Positions 11,218 through 21,842 of a DNA stretch of 64,000 nucleotides are shown here, one piece after another. A program made the position numbers and the translations under genes. Each line of letters begins with the position of its first letter. Position 1 is the first letter of the stretch. The notes under the pieces are model-generated. The model searched no databases, had not been told where the DNA came from, and saw nothing but the letters and a program-made list of their open reading frames with translations. The DNA comes from Dichomitus squalens LYAD-421 SS1 (Eukaryota > Basidiomycota > Agaricomycetes > Polyporales > Polyporaceae), in the NCBI RefSeq assembly GCF_000275845.1, contig NW_006766891.1, positions 340,207 to 404,206 on the forward strand, read 5' to 3'.

Positions 11218-11512
11218 CAGAGAGATGAGTAAAATCAGTAAGAACAGGAGCAACAGCACGCGCATACAGGCAACGTGAATGGTGAGAGGCAAGGCAACAA
11301 AGAAGACATTGGTTAAGTTGCTCGCTACCAACGTGAGCACGTGATCGACGCGTCAAAAGCGTCAAACACGTTGATCGCGTCGATTGCATTGATCACGTAG
11401 GCGCGCAGACGCATCACATTCCTTTACTCTGTCTACACCATAAAGACCATGCTCGCTCAAGGAACGTCAAATACTCATCTTTCCCTCGACACACCACCAT
11501 CTCTTTGCTGCC
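11218..11512. promoter_or_regulatory. Divergent intergenic region between transposase and DUF6698 gene
   Basis: These 295 bp separate the two divergent start codons (11,217 minus, 11,513 plus) and must hold both promoters. The segment contains repeated gatcg/cgtca words around 11,330-11,400 (gatcgacgcgtcaaaagcgtc). No clear TATA box is assigned. Confidence 0.5.
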
Positions 11513-14057
11513 ATGCCTAAAGAGTCAGCGAGTAAGACGAACAAGGGCAAGGTTCGCAACCTCCGCAACGTCCCGCCACCGCCTCCGCTCCCTACTAAGC
11601 GTGCCCGACCGCTGCGCGGCAATCACGCTCTGTACGTATATAACATGGCGCATATATGCACCTTGACACTATTTTATTCTATGCATAGACCAGTTGTCCC
11701 CCTGCACACGACCCCTCCAGCACCAAAACACCCAAACCCCGATCCCGGGGCCGGGCCCAGCAAGAAAAAAACGAAGGGAGTACAGGATGCCGCCCCGGCT
11801 GATAGCCATGACCTTTATCAACAGTTGCCCGAGCAACTCAGATCAAGCCAGCGCACGTCTCACCGTGTCCAAAACGTCTCCTCACCGGATGCATCGTCTC
11901 CTCTATCTGATCCTTCCTCATTGTCCGATCCCTTCTACTCTTCGACTGCCTCTACTCGTAACAACTCCTCGTCCCACCCATCGTCCTCATACATGTCGAC
12001 ACTCTCCTCTCCAGCCTTGATCGCCGCCACTATTGAACGTATCAGGGCTGCTAATCAAGGACGTACCATTCAGAACAACAATCCTCAGTCCCCCGATGAC
12101 ACTTCTGGCAAGAAGGCACAGACACGACACACGCTCCTGGAGCCCGCCGCAGAAGACGAGACAAGCGAGGAAGAAGAAGTGGAAGAAGGCTGTGATGATC
12201 TCATCAAGGAAGACACTGAGGAAGACAGGAAGAACACCGTCGACGACACCGAGGAGGTGTCACCCACGGACGCCCGGCGGTTCATCAAGGCCATCCGCAA
12301 GAGCAAGAAAAGCAAGTTTCATGTAACGTACGGCATCATAACTACAGTAATGGCTGGTCCCGACTGTTCCTAACGTTTTACAGCTCCAGTGATGCAGATC
12401 CGAAACAACTCACCGAACACTTCAAGACCTGGGGACACCATTGCAACCGCCTGTGTGGCCTCTATACTGACATTCACAAGATGATCATCGTCGGGATGAC
12501 CGTCTTGCGGGCGGATCCCCGCATTGAGGAGGAATACAAATCATGCTACAAGGCCATCCCAAACATGTATGTATTTTTTGCATCACCATCTTCTCCTCTT
12601 CTCACGCGCCCTCACAGGAGTGCCGCCATGGCTAAACTATATACTAACAACTTTTTTCATCTCTGTGACGAGGTTCCCAAGTTCATGACGCTCTGCAAAC
12701 AAATCATCTCCTCCCCCGAGGACGTTTTTATTTTTGCTAAATATGTACGTACCCCAAGCACAGGTTTTCGAAACTAACCTCGCACTCTGCAGATGCAAGT
12801 TCATGCCGCCGCCGGCTGCACGACTGACATCTCGACACTCAAGACCAGTCTGCACTCTTATTTTCCTTACGTCGTCGTATCTCAGACTCGCATCATCCCT
12901 CCGCCGGGACCCGGGGTGCTCGCAGGTCACAAGAACCGCAATGGCGGTTATTGCACTACTGGGACAGGCAGGCTTATTGTGCCTATTGATGAGCGCTCAG
13001 CATTTGATCAAGATCCCACTGAGTATTACATCGTTGTACCTGCGTTCATGCTGATGTCAATCCCTCCTTACAGGTACTGCAAGAAAAAAATTGGGCAGAT
13101 TAAGCAAGTTGCGAACCGCACTGTACGGCATAAGAAGCGCCACCAAGCAGATCGACCCGAGCATCGTGACGACAACAAGTCGTACCCTAATTACCTGTTC
13201 CCGACCGACCTCAAGTACGACCCTGCCTGTTCCCAACACCACATCTTCAAGAGTGATTTCCTTGTCGCGGTACGTATCCATTGCCTACCGGAAATCTGTA
13301 CTGATGTTCTACTAGATATTCCGACACCTATTCTAGGGGCCATCAGCAGTAGGGCGCCAGAATGGTTCACGCGGCCTCGGTCGTAAGACCATAATCGACA
13401 TCTATAGTATCACTAAAGTGACCCCCGACTATTTAACATACGTCACAAGCTTGGTACGTCTCTCCTTATGACGAAACTATTGTTCTAACAATATACTGAT
13501 TATAGATATGTTACCTTCTGAGCAATGAAGACCGGTGGAATGGGGGTGACGCACATTGGACTGGGCACCGCTTTCACACCGCCCTCCATAGCCATCTCAC
13601 TGTCGAGTTCCAGGCATGGGAGGAAGATGTCGACAATGACGACTTTGAGCAATCGGACGAACCTCTGGATTGGAACATGTTTGCATACTTCAATGAGTCA
13701 GTCTAGTGCTCTTCGAGAACATATGAACACTAACTTTCACACAGCAAGGTCTTCGGGAGCGAGGCTGGTGCCCCGGATCAGCAGAACCCGGACAAATCCA
13801 TCGAAGACCTTGGCGACGACCAAGACGATATCCGCACGCAAGCCTTGAAAGCTCGCATGGCTGAGCTTGACGCACGTTGCCAGCGGCGCAGGCTGGGTAT
13901 CCGCGATGCTTCCCCACAGCGCACAGAGCAACACCAGCCTCGGTCGCAATCGCCCGAAGTCGTTGAAACAACTTCGGAGGTCGTGGACGTCACTGAATAT
14001 CTTAAAGACTCGGAGCCCCCTTCCGACGACGCCGGTGGTTGGTCGTTGCTATGCTGA
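11513..14057 (+). pseudogene. DUF6698-like protein encoded inside the transposon, one in-frame stop
   Basis: Exons: 11,513-11,631, 11,689-12,327, 12,384-12,566, 12,618-12,744, 12,793-13,270 or so, and further exons to TGA at 14,055. The N-terminus is basic and proline/serine-rich, with acidic EEEEVEE-type tracts. The core has HHIFKSDFLVA, IFRHLF, KTIIDIYSITKVTPDYLTYV, CYLLSNEDRW and HRFHTALHSHL. This is the pattern I associate with the fungal DUF6698 family (HIF..PSS, VTP..IAY......ALS). The C-terminus is charged and coiled. TAG at 13,334-13,336 interrupts the core where a Q codon would fit. Function is unknown. It lies divergently from the transposase within one pair of terminal repeats, so it is part of the element. 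Family call is moderate. Confidence 0.62.
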
Positions 14058-14429
14058 TCATGTTTTCCCTTTCAGTGAAGCTCGTTTACTTATGGCAACC
14101 ACCGATGTCGTCGTAGCCGACTCAGTTAAGCTTGTTTGCTTGCGGCAACCACCGATGTTGTCGTAGCCAACTTTGATGATCAACCCCTGCCTCTCGTGCT
14201 CAGGCTCTGTGCTATCGCGCTGTTCTGCTCGCCGCTTTTTGGGCTTGGTGGCATCGTCCTCGTCTGCATTCTCATCACTGGTCTCGAACACAATGGCGTC
14301 CTCGCCGACACCGTGGCAAACAGGCGTAGCGACATTGTCGACCTCCTTGAAGCTAGGCTCGCCCCGGCGCTCCAGAGCTTCAAGGTTGTAGCCGACTTCG
14401 AACTGGCTTTTAGCAGGCGCATCACTCAT
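14058..14429 (-). CDS. Small unrecognised ORF, tail-to-tail with the DUF6698-like gene
   Basis: A 123-codon open frame starts MSDAPAKSQFEVGYNLEALE and contains an acidic stretch followed by KPKKRR, a possible nuclear localisation signal. Its stop (14,058-14,060) directly abuts the stop of the convergent gene (14,055-14,057). The C-terminal 33 residues are encoded by a 50-bp tandem duplication read in two frames. No family is recognised. It could be a real third gene of the transposon or a chance ORF. The composition of its first 90 residues looks coding. Confidence 0.35.
   Translation of the reverse strand: MSDAPAKSQFEVGYNLEALERRGEPSFKEVDNVATPVCHGVGEDAIVFETSDENADEDDATKPKKRRAEQRDSTEPEHERQGLIIKVGYDNIGGCRKQTSLTESATTTSVVAISKRASLKGKT
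14075..14174. repeat. Tandem duplication, two 50-bp units
   Basis: Units 14,075-14,124 and 14,125-14,174 share ggcaaccaccgatgt and cgtcgtagcc-type blocks and differ at about nine positions. It lies at the 3' end of the DUF6698-like gene and inside the small minus-strand ORF. Confidence 0.85.
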
Positions 14430-14960
14430 GTCTCATCGGTTGAAGTCTTATACGTGTTCCTCATGTGTATCTCTGTCTTGGTCTGCAATGCAATTGCTCT
14501 CTCCCATGTGTCTTACGAGTCGGCGTTTCGGATGTCTGTATGGAGGGATTCGTGGATTATCCCAGAGTGTATATATTGTGCCGCAATGTCTCCTCACATC
14601 GCACAACCCCGAAAACCTCAGAAAAAGTCCTCAATACCTCACACTCACCTCAGTTACTCGCCCTGTACCTCCCGGTATTCTCGACGCTACCCCATCTCAC
14701 AATCCCTACAATTCCGCGCTACACGACAAGCTGCGAGGCGCGATTGTTGGGATGGCATGCTCATGCCACACCCACAATACCGGGCGATATCGGCAATATA
14801 TTGTCTATGTTGCCCGGTATTTTGCGATGTTGTCCTGCCTGCCAATCAAATCGGGCCTATAGGGAGAGAACGGAAACCTGACAAGGGGCTTCTAATATTA
14901 GTCGCTAGGTACATGATATTCCTTGGCTTGCCCGAGTAGGCACGGACAGGTAATATGCAG
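14430..14960. other. Right subterminal region of the transposon, no gene
   Basis: No supported coding region. The segment around 14,750-14,830 is rich in short palindromic words (cacaataccgggcgatatcg, ttgcccggtattttgc), whose ccgg-tatt and caatacc cores resemble a word near the left end. These may be subterminal transposase-binding repeats. Confidence 0.4.
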
Positions 14961-14982
14961 CAATACTTTTACACTTTTGCTG
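14961..14982. repeat. Right terminal inverted repeat of the Plavaka-type element
   Basis: Read on the minus strand it begins CAGCAAAAGTGTAAAAG and matches 17/22 of the left end. It is followed by AT (14,983-14,984), the second copy of the target duplication, and then by gypsy gag sequence. Confidence 0.85.
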
Positions 14983-15925
14983 ATGTGGATTTGGAGCCAG
15001 ACTTGGAAGAACCGGAAGTTTCGCGGTTGCGCTCGGCCTTCCACTCCCAATACCAGTGGTCCAGGCTCTGGGCGAGGATATGGAGGTCCGAGAGGTTGTC
15101 GGGCTTGCCTATCTTAGAGATGCGGTCCTTGAGGCGGTCCGGGAGTCCACGGTAGAACTGGTATTGGAGGGGGTCGTGACCCTAGCGGACTTGCGTAGCA
15201 ATGCGACTAAACTAGGTGATGTACTTGGCGATCCACTGGTTTTCCACCATCCGGAGGTTCTCGAGCTCATTTTCCACGGCTCCGGTGGCATCGTAAGATC
15301 CGAAGTTTATCCGGAGTTCTTCTTGGAACGCCTCATAGTCCGACATGAACACCGGCGGCATCCGGGAGGAGTTCTCTAGGAGGTAGGGTTCGAACTACTA
15401 GAGAGCGGTGTCCTTCAGGAAGGAGATCGCGTAGGTGACCTTCTTCTCATCTGTGTTAAAAGTCCGAGGCCGGGCCTTGAAGACCAACTCCAGCTGGGTG
15501 AAGAACGACTGGAGCTTGGCGGGCTCCGACCCGTCGAATTGGTCTGGGTCGCGGACATTGTTCTGTTCCGAAGACATTGCTGTTTGATTGAAGTTAGCGG
15601 CGGCCGGAATCTGGAGCGTCTGAGCAAGGAGGCTGATAGCCTGCGCTAAGTCCACGGTCGGTGTCAATGATGCTTGCGGAGTTGTCGTCGGGTTTACAGG
15701 CAGGTTCCCCGCAGGTCCGGCCAGAGGTTGCCTCATGAACGTGGGGATGGCGAAGAGGTTATTCGGAGAATGTCGGGGAAGAGGAGTGGATGTTGGGTGT
15801 GGAGTGGTGGGCAAGGACCGGGTCACAACGCGGTTTCGGGTCGAAGATTCCGGAGAGGAAGTCTGAGGCAGGTTAGGAACGCATCGAGCCGTGAAGTCCC
15901 TGAAGGTTTCGTCGGAGTCGGACAC
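14983..15925 (-). pseudogene. Gypsy gag, 5' half
   Basis: The minus-strand frame starts at 15,925 (MSDSDETFRDFTARC) and contains the retrotransposon gag core: DPDQFDGSEPAKLQSFF, FKARPRTF, KVTYAISFLKDTAL, FEPYLL, FQEELRINFG, ENQWIAKYI and YQFYRGLPDRLKDRI. Two adjacent TAG codons (15,395-15,400) replace the pair that usually links DTAL to FEPYL, where Q-W or similar is typical. That fits CAG to TAG and TGG to TAG changes. The frame runs into the DNA transposon junction at 14,983. Gag forms the virus-like particle of the element. This copy is nonfunctional. Confidence 0.88.
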
Positions 15926-16344
15926 CGGGATCTCAGGCTGAGTTCGGATATACCATTAAGACTGTGCCGCCGGAGTTCCGGAGTTCCGGGGTTCAGGGTC
16001 GGAGCTGGGTGGACATGGGGGGAGGACTTCGGCGAAGCTATTAGCAATGTCCTGAAGATTCCAACGGTGTCCTCAATTTTGAAATCGGAGATCGGGTGGA
16101 GATCGGACGGAGATCGGACGGAGGTCGGCAGAGAACGGACAGAGGCAGGGAGAGTAGATTGAAGTAAGATAATCGATAGAGTACAAGCGGAGCGTAAGGT
16201 AACGAGATATCCGAACTGAGGAACACCGCACTAAGTCCGGGGGTTTATATACTAAGAAACCGGTGTCTCCTAAGTCCGAATTGGAGGTGGAGGTCTGATC
16301 GGAGGTGGCGGAATACCGACGCTAAGTGGAAAAGTGATGTAAGT

Positions 16345-16351
16345 GGCGCCA
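16345..16351 (-). other. Putative primer-binding site core of the gypsy element
   Basis: The minus strand reads TGGCGCC five bases inside the LTR end at 16,357. TGG-starting sequences next to the 5' LTR are where tRNA primers bind. The tRNA is not identified. Confidence 0.45.
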
Positions 16352-16356
16352 GGCAC

Positions 16357-16557
16357 TGATATGGGAAAACGGACATTCCAGCAGAGATAGGGTAGATGCT
16401 CGGAAAGCCATATGAGCTCTGGTGGGGAACGAAAAGGAAACAGAAAGGAAATTGGAACCAGTACGTAAGTATCTATTGGTAAGCAAGTCCGGAGGTCCGG
16501 CGGAGTTAGCGCAGTGTCCAACGGAGTTCCAGAGGGACTTAGGCATGGGACGTAACA
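16357..16557 (-). repeat. 5' LTR of the gypsy element
   Basis: About 190 bp match the copy at 449-656. On the minus strand the repeat starts TGTTACGTCCC at 16,557 and ends ...ATATCA at 16,357. The adjoining 16,558-16,675 begins TGTCACGAACTGCC on the minus strand, so the real LTR may be 319 bp (16,357-16,675) with a left copy that lacks its first part. The two readings cannot be separated here. Confidence 0.65.
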
Positions 16558-16675
16558 GCTATTGTCCGTGTGCAGATAAAGGGAAACTATAACGAGTAGT
16601 GAACAATAAGGGAACGTACAAGGCAGTGGTCTGAATCGAAAAGAAAACGTAGCACTGTAGGGGCAGTTCGTGACA

Positions 16676-17187
16676 GTCGCAGGCTTCAAGCCAGTAATGT
16701 AGAGCTGGATCATCGGATCCATGTTGGAAGGGAGCTTCGCCATGAGCATCATACCCTTGATGTGGTCGGCAATGACGAACTTGTTTGTCTCAAGACGTTG
16801 GAAATACGCCTCAAACTTGTCCGTGTTGGGAACAGGGTTTGAGTTGGCTGGAACAGTGAGAGCAAGGGCAGCTCAGAGGTCTCGGTAGACAGCCGGCACA
16901 CCAGGCTTACCGTAGGTGGTCTCGAGATAGTCCCAGATCCCCTTGGTAGTCGTCTGAGATGACACAGTGCTATTAACGCTGGGGGCAAGGCGAAGGCTGA
17001 TGTTGCCTTAGGCCTTAAGGTCGGCATCAAGCCAGACCTTTGCTTCTTCAGCATCAGCAGGCTGGGTGTTGATGATCAAACCCCACTGGCCTTGTGCCTT
17101 AAGATATGACTTCATTGGCTGCGCCCACTCGAGGTAGTTGCGGTCGTTGAAGACAGTAGGGACAGCACTGTAGAGAGCACCAGACAT
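16676..17187 (-). pseudogene. Ty1/copia gag fragment with two nonsense codons
   Basis: The minus strand starts MSGALYSAVPTVFNDRNYLE and continues with WAQPMKSYLKAQGQW, TTKGIWDYLETTYGKPG, DKFEAYFQRLETNKFV and HIKGMMLMAKLPS, the gag (UBN2-like) domain of fungal copia elements. TAA at 17,008-17,010 (KA-stop-GN, where Q fits) and TGA at 16,873-16,875 break it. The frame ends where gypsy LTR-like sequence begins at 16,675. This suggests the gypsy element jumped into the copia gag, although the matching left part of copia is not visible. Confidence 0.85.
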
Positions 17188-17830
17188 AGTGTCAAGAGGT
17201 ATGGTTCTGGAAGGGAGACTTGTCAGCCACACGCCTTCAAAGAATGTAGTTGAGGCAGAGAGAGATCATGCCGACATAGGTTACCTCTCTGTGGCACTGT
17301 AGGCAGCAAGAAAGCGCGCCACAACAGTCCACAGTGCAGGCATGGCAGGCAGTGTATGATTGTGCCAGATCCAAGCAGTGGTTGCACATTGATAACAATG
17401 GCAAAGATCTAGGTGAGCTGCGAGCTTACAGATTGCAGCACGCAATAAGCGGTGCAGGTTCTGCAGCATCGAGCAGGGCTCATAACCTGTTGAGCCTGGA
17501 GGGCGAAAGCCTTTCCCACGGGTGGTGATGACAGCGGATAGCCTGCAACTCACCTAGAAGAGTTGTTGGTTGTAAGAGGCTTATTAGAGCGATGAGAGGA
17601 GATGTTCGAGTGAACTGAACTGTAAATTGGGGGTACAGGAGTCCCCTATATATACTACTGTACATCTGTGGCTACGTAGTACTATACAGAGAATGCACAG
17701 TCGCACAGAGAAGCAGTGCATACACAGCAAAGCTGTGTGCGTACCACATGAGTAGTACAGCCTTAGTTATTGCAGTAACCGGCTGTGCCGTTCCATATCT
17801 TGTAACGGCTGTGTTGGGCAAGCTGTGTAA
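17188..17830 (-). mobile_element. Probable copia 5' leader and LTR
   Basis: Upstream of the copia gag start the minus strand has, near 17,480-17,492, the sequence gctcaaca followed by ggttatgagccc, which looks like an LTR end (CA) and a primer site. Further upstream a TATATA box lies at 17,647-17,653 in the gag orientation, as expected for an LTR promoter. The outer LTR boundary is uncertain, near 17,800. No matching second LTR is in the window. Confidence 0.5.
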
Positions 17831-18136
17831 ACCAGCGCCTGTTCAATATAATATCCTTGCACCTGCACTACCCCTGAATTTCAGATGATCAACAGATTTA
17901 TGAAGTCACTACCTCCATTGTTGTAGAAGATTTCCTGAGAAAAGCAATTGTGTGAGCAGTTCACAGTAAGACATTGCATACCTATTATGACAGATCCTCC
18001 TGAATATTAGCTATGCACATATTTTGCACTCATATAATTCATATCTTGGCCTTTTAGAGGTAATATACAAAGGGAGGACCAGAATACTCGTTGAAACGGT
18101 GGGACAAGTGGTCCCTTGCTTTTTGGGACAGGCATT
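17831..18136. other. AT-richer stretch, no gene
   Basis: No coding region, repeat or RNA gene is recognised between the probable copia LTR and the foldback element. Confidence 0.5.
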
Positions 18137-18138
18137 TA

Positions 18139-19051
18139 CAGTGCTTTGCAAAAAAGATTGCAGTGCGAAGCGCACAAATCCGGTTTGCCCCTGATTGGTT
18201 CCCCGTCGGCTACGGTGAGGATTTCTGTCTTGGGAACCGGGCGCTCACAAGAACTCTGTCCGTCAAAGCCGTGCTTTACGGCAGGGAACCAGTTGTTTTT
18301 GATTATCGAAAAGGCGGTGAGAAGGGGATGCAATAGTTCACCCTCCTTGCCATTATTGGGCAACTTTTTGCGCCATTACAGTGATTACTACTGGAAGAAT
18401 TTCCCACGACTTTTGGCGTGGAGAAAACAATGCCTGTTGCAAACGCTTTCCGACCATCGAGAAGTGATCAGGTTGTTTACCATTATGGCGACTTTCTGCC
18501 TATTCTATACATCATTGGATCTCTCAGGCCGTATATCACTGGAGGAAGTGCCCTAGAAGACAAGTAGTCAATTTGCTCGGATGGCCAAAAGGGGTTGGTG
18601 TTGCACGAAATAGGTGGCAAGTTACCATGATGGTAAATGCTACGACCACTTTTCAACGGTCGAAAAGCTCTGAGAATGGGCATTGATTTCGCCATGTCAA
18701 TACTTGTGGGAAACTGATGAGGTAGTGTACCATTTATCAGCCCGAAAACTTGTCCAATAGTGGCGAAGAAGGAAAACTATTGCGTCCCCTTCCTTCTGCC
18801 TTTTTGAGGGTCGAAAACATCCGGTTCCCTGCCGTGCTTGAGTCCGGGCCCGCTTTCCTACTGCCAAAATGCACAACGATGTTGTTTGCCTCCGCAATAT
18901 AACTTTCTGCATATACTCGGTAGGGTTGTAGCTGAACAATCGACCATGCTGCAAAGAGGCTCCCGGCATTGCGGGCGTTTCCCCGGGTGAGCAAACAGAG
19001 GCAAACAGGATTTTGCGCGCTTCGCACTGCAATCTTTTTTGCAAAGCACTG
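18139..19051. mobile_element. Tc1-type foldback element with very long inverted repeats
   Basis: The ends CAGTGCTTTGCAAAAAAG... (18,139) and its exact inverse (to 19,051) are identical over 35 bp and flanked by TA (18,137-18,138 and 19,052-19,053), as for Tc1/mariner insertions. Similarity continues inward: blocks such as ggcagggaacc, ggggacgcaatag and aatgccc recur inverted, so almost the whole element is one imperfect palindrome with arms of roughly 400-450 bp. No transposase DDE/D domain is recognisable, so it is non-autonomous. Transc ripts across it would fold into a long hairpin. Confidence 0.8.
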
Positions 19052-19053
19052 TA

Positions 19054-19583
19054 GATGTCAATTACCCATATCGGGTCTCGGCTAACGTCGGCTTGATCAC
19101 TGTAGCCGAGTGCCCCGCATTTGGCAAGCGAGCGATGTTGGGCTTCACGTTCCTTCCCATATTATGGGCCTACCGCTCTCACCAAGGCAGCGAAAAACCT
19201 GACTGTCGAGTGTATCAAAGAGGAGAGCCGTCTGCGTCGATTGACACCAATGTCGAGGGACTTTGTGTGGAAGGACCAGTGCTAGCATCGCTGCAGAGCT
19301 TTCAAAGACGAATCGAGCGGCTAGTCTCGGCTAGCCCATCGACCCGCATCATGTCTCCAGCGACCGGTGGCCTCAAGGATTGAGCACGGCCTGTTGCCAT
19401 GACCTGGCGCTTCACGATGGGACCAGCCGGTTCGGGTGCTAGGATCGATATCAGCGGATCTCGGCAGGGGACGAGCATAGCAGCGCCTCATCGATCGAGG
19501 GTCTTCTGGCAGTGCTCAGACAAAGCCTCCTCTAATACCCGTCCTCCTCTCATCTCACCTTACACTTGAAAGCTCAGGCAGTA
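19054..19583 (+). promoter_or_regulatory. Upstream region of the MAP kinase gene
   Basis: These 530 bp lie between the foldback element and the SLT2 start codon. No ORF or repeat is supported. The last 100 bp before the ATG are pyrimidine-rich (ctcctctaatacccgtcctcctctc reading in part), as is common for fungal 5' leaders. Specific regulatory sites are not assigned. Confidence 0.4.
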
Positions 19584-21379
<1,796 letters not shown>

Positions 21380-21842
21380 ACCCCAGCTGCATATTGCATA
21401 CGACTACGGCAAGGTCCGGTAGAACGATCCACGTCGGCGGGTAAGCGGTTGAGTCTGAGGTTGTAAGATTCGGTTCCTGGACGTATAGGATATGTCGATC
21501 CTCGCTTGGTTTCGAGCTGTTGTATCTGGATATGTAGACGTATACCTTGCACTTGACCAGTAATTCATTAGTGCGCGACTGAATAACACGAGCAGAGACG
21601 CTGGGGATTTGACAAAATTGGGAGTCGACCTACATTAGAACGTATCAGCCTCCGCCACGAACCATGCATGTGCATGAACGTTCAAACGTTCATAGTGCAC
21701 CTGAGTCGCAAGGCTGGATTTGCGGTGGGCTACGGAGAGGGAGCGCCGTGAAGCGCCAAGGCTACGAAATGCCCCACTTCGGTTCTGAACTTGGTGGTAA
21801 TTACACCGTGCTAAAACGTTCTATTGACAACCAGACCTACGC
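21380..21842. other. Intergenic region between SLT2 and COG4
   Basis: 463 bp holding the SLT2 3' region and the COG4 promoter. A missing upstream COG4 exon could lie here, but I find no segment with convincing similarity to the usual COG4 N-terminus. Confidence 0.4.

Larger units (their letters stand above)
4777..14982. mobile_element. Plavaka-type (CACTA-like) DNA transposon nested in gypsy gag
   Basis: The ends are inverted repeats: CAGTAAAAGTGCGAAAATG... at 4,777 and, read inward on the minus strand, CAGCAAAAGTGTAAAAGTA... at 14,982. They agree at 17 of 22 positions and all differences are transitions. The flanks are both AT (4,775-4,776 and 14,983-14,984), fitting a 2-bp target duplication, and gag sequence resumes on both sides. 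The 10,206-bp element holds a transposase (6,576-11,217, minus), a divergent DUF6698-like gene (11,513-14,057), a small ORF (14,058-14,429, minus), a duplicated transposase tail (5,102-5,173) and a CDC20-like relic (about 6,046-6,546). Its genes carry nonsense codons, so it is probably inactive. Confidence 0.88.
449..16557 (-). mobile_element. Degenerate Ty3/gypsy retrotransposon, split by a nested DNA transposon
   Basis: This is a minus-strand element reading from high to low coordinates: 5' LTR (16,357-16,557), primer site with TGGCGCC (16,345-16,351), gag (15,925 down to 14,983, resuming at 4,776 and ending at 4,405), then pol with protease, reverse transcriptase, RNase H and integrase (to 1,263), and the 3' LTR copy (449-656). 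Without the 10,206-bp insert it measures about 5.9 kb, normal for Ty3/gypsy. It is dead: gag has tandem TAG codons at 15,395-15,400, pol has TGA at 2,339 and TAG at 1,926, and the integrase C-terminus is lost. The protease D-S-G and RNase H T-D-H motifs are altered. No matching target duplication is seen, so at least one end may be rearranged. Confidence 0.85.

Noticed and set aside
18116..18556. 146-codon ORF in the foldback element
   Set aside because: It starts outside the element and lies in inverted-repeat sequence with no transposase motif; the mirror frame on the other arm also reads openly by symmetry.
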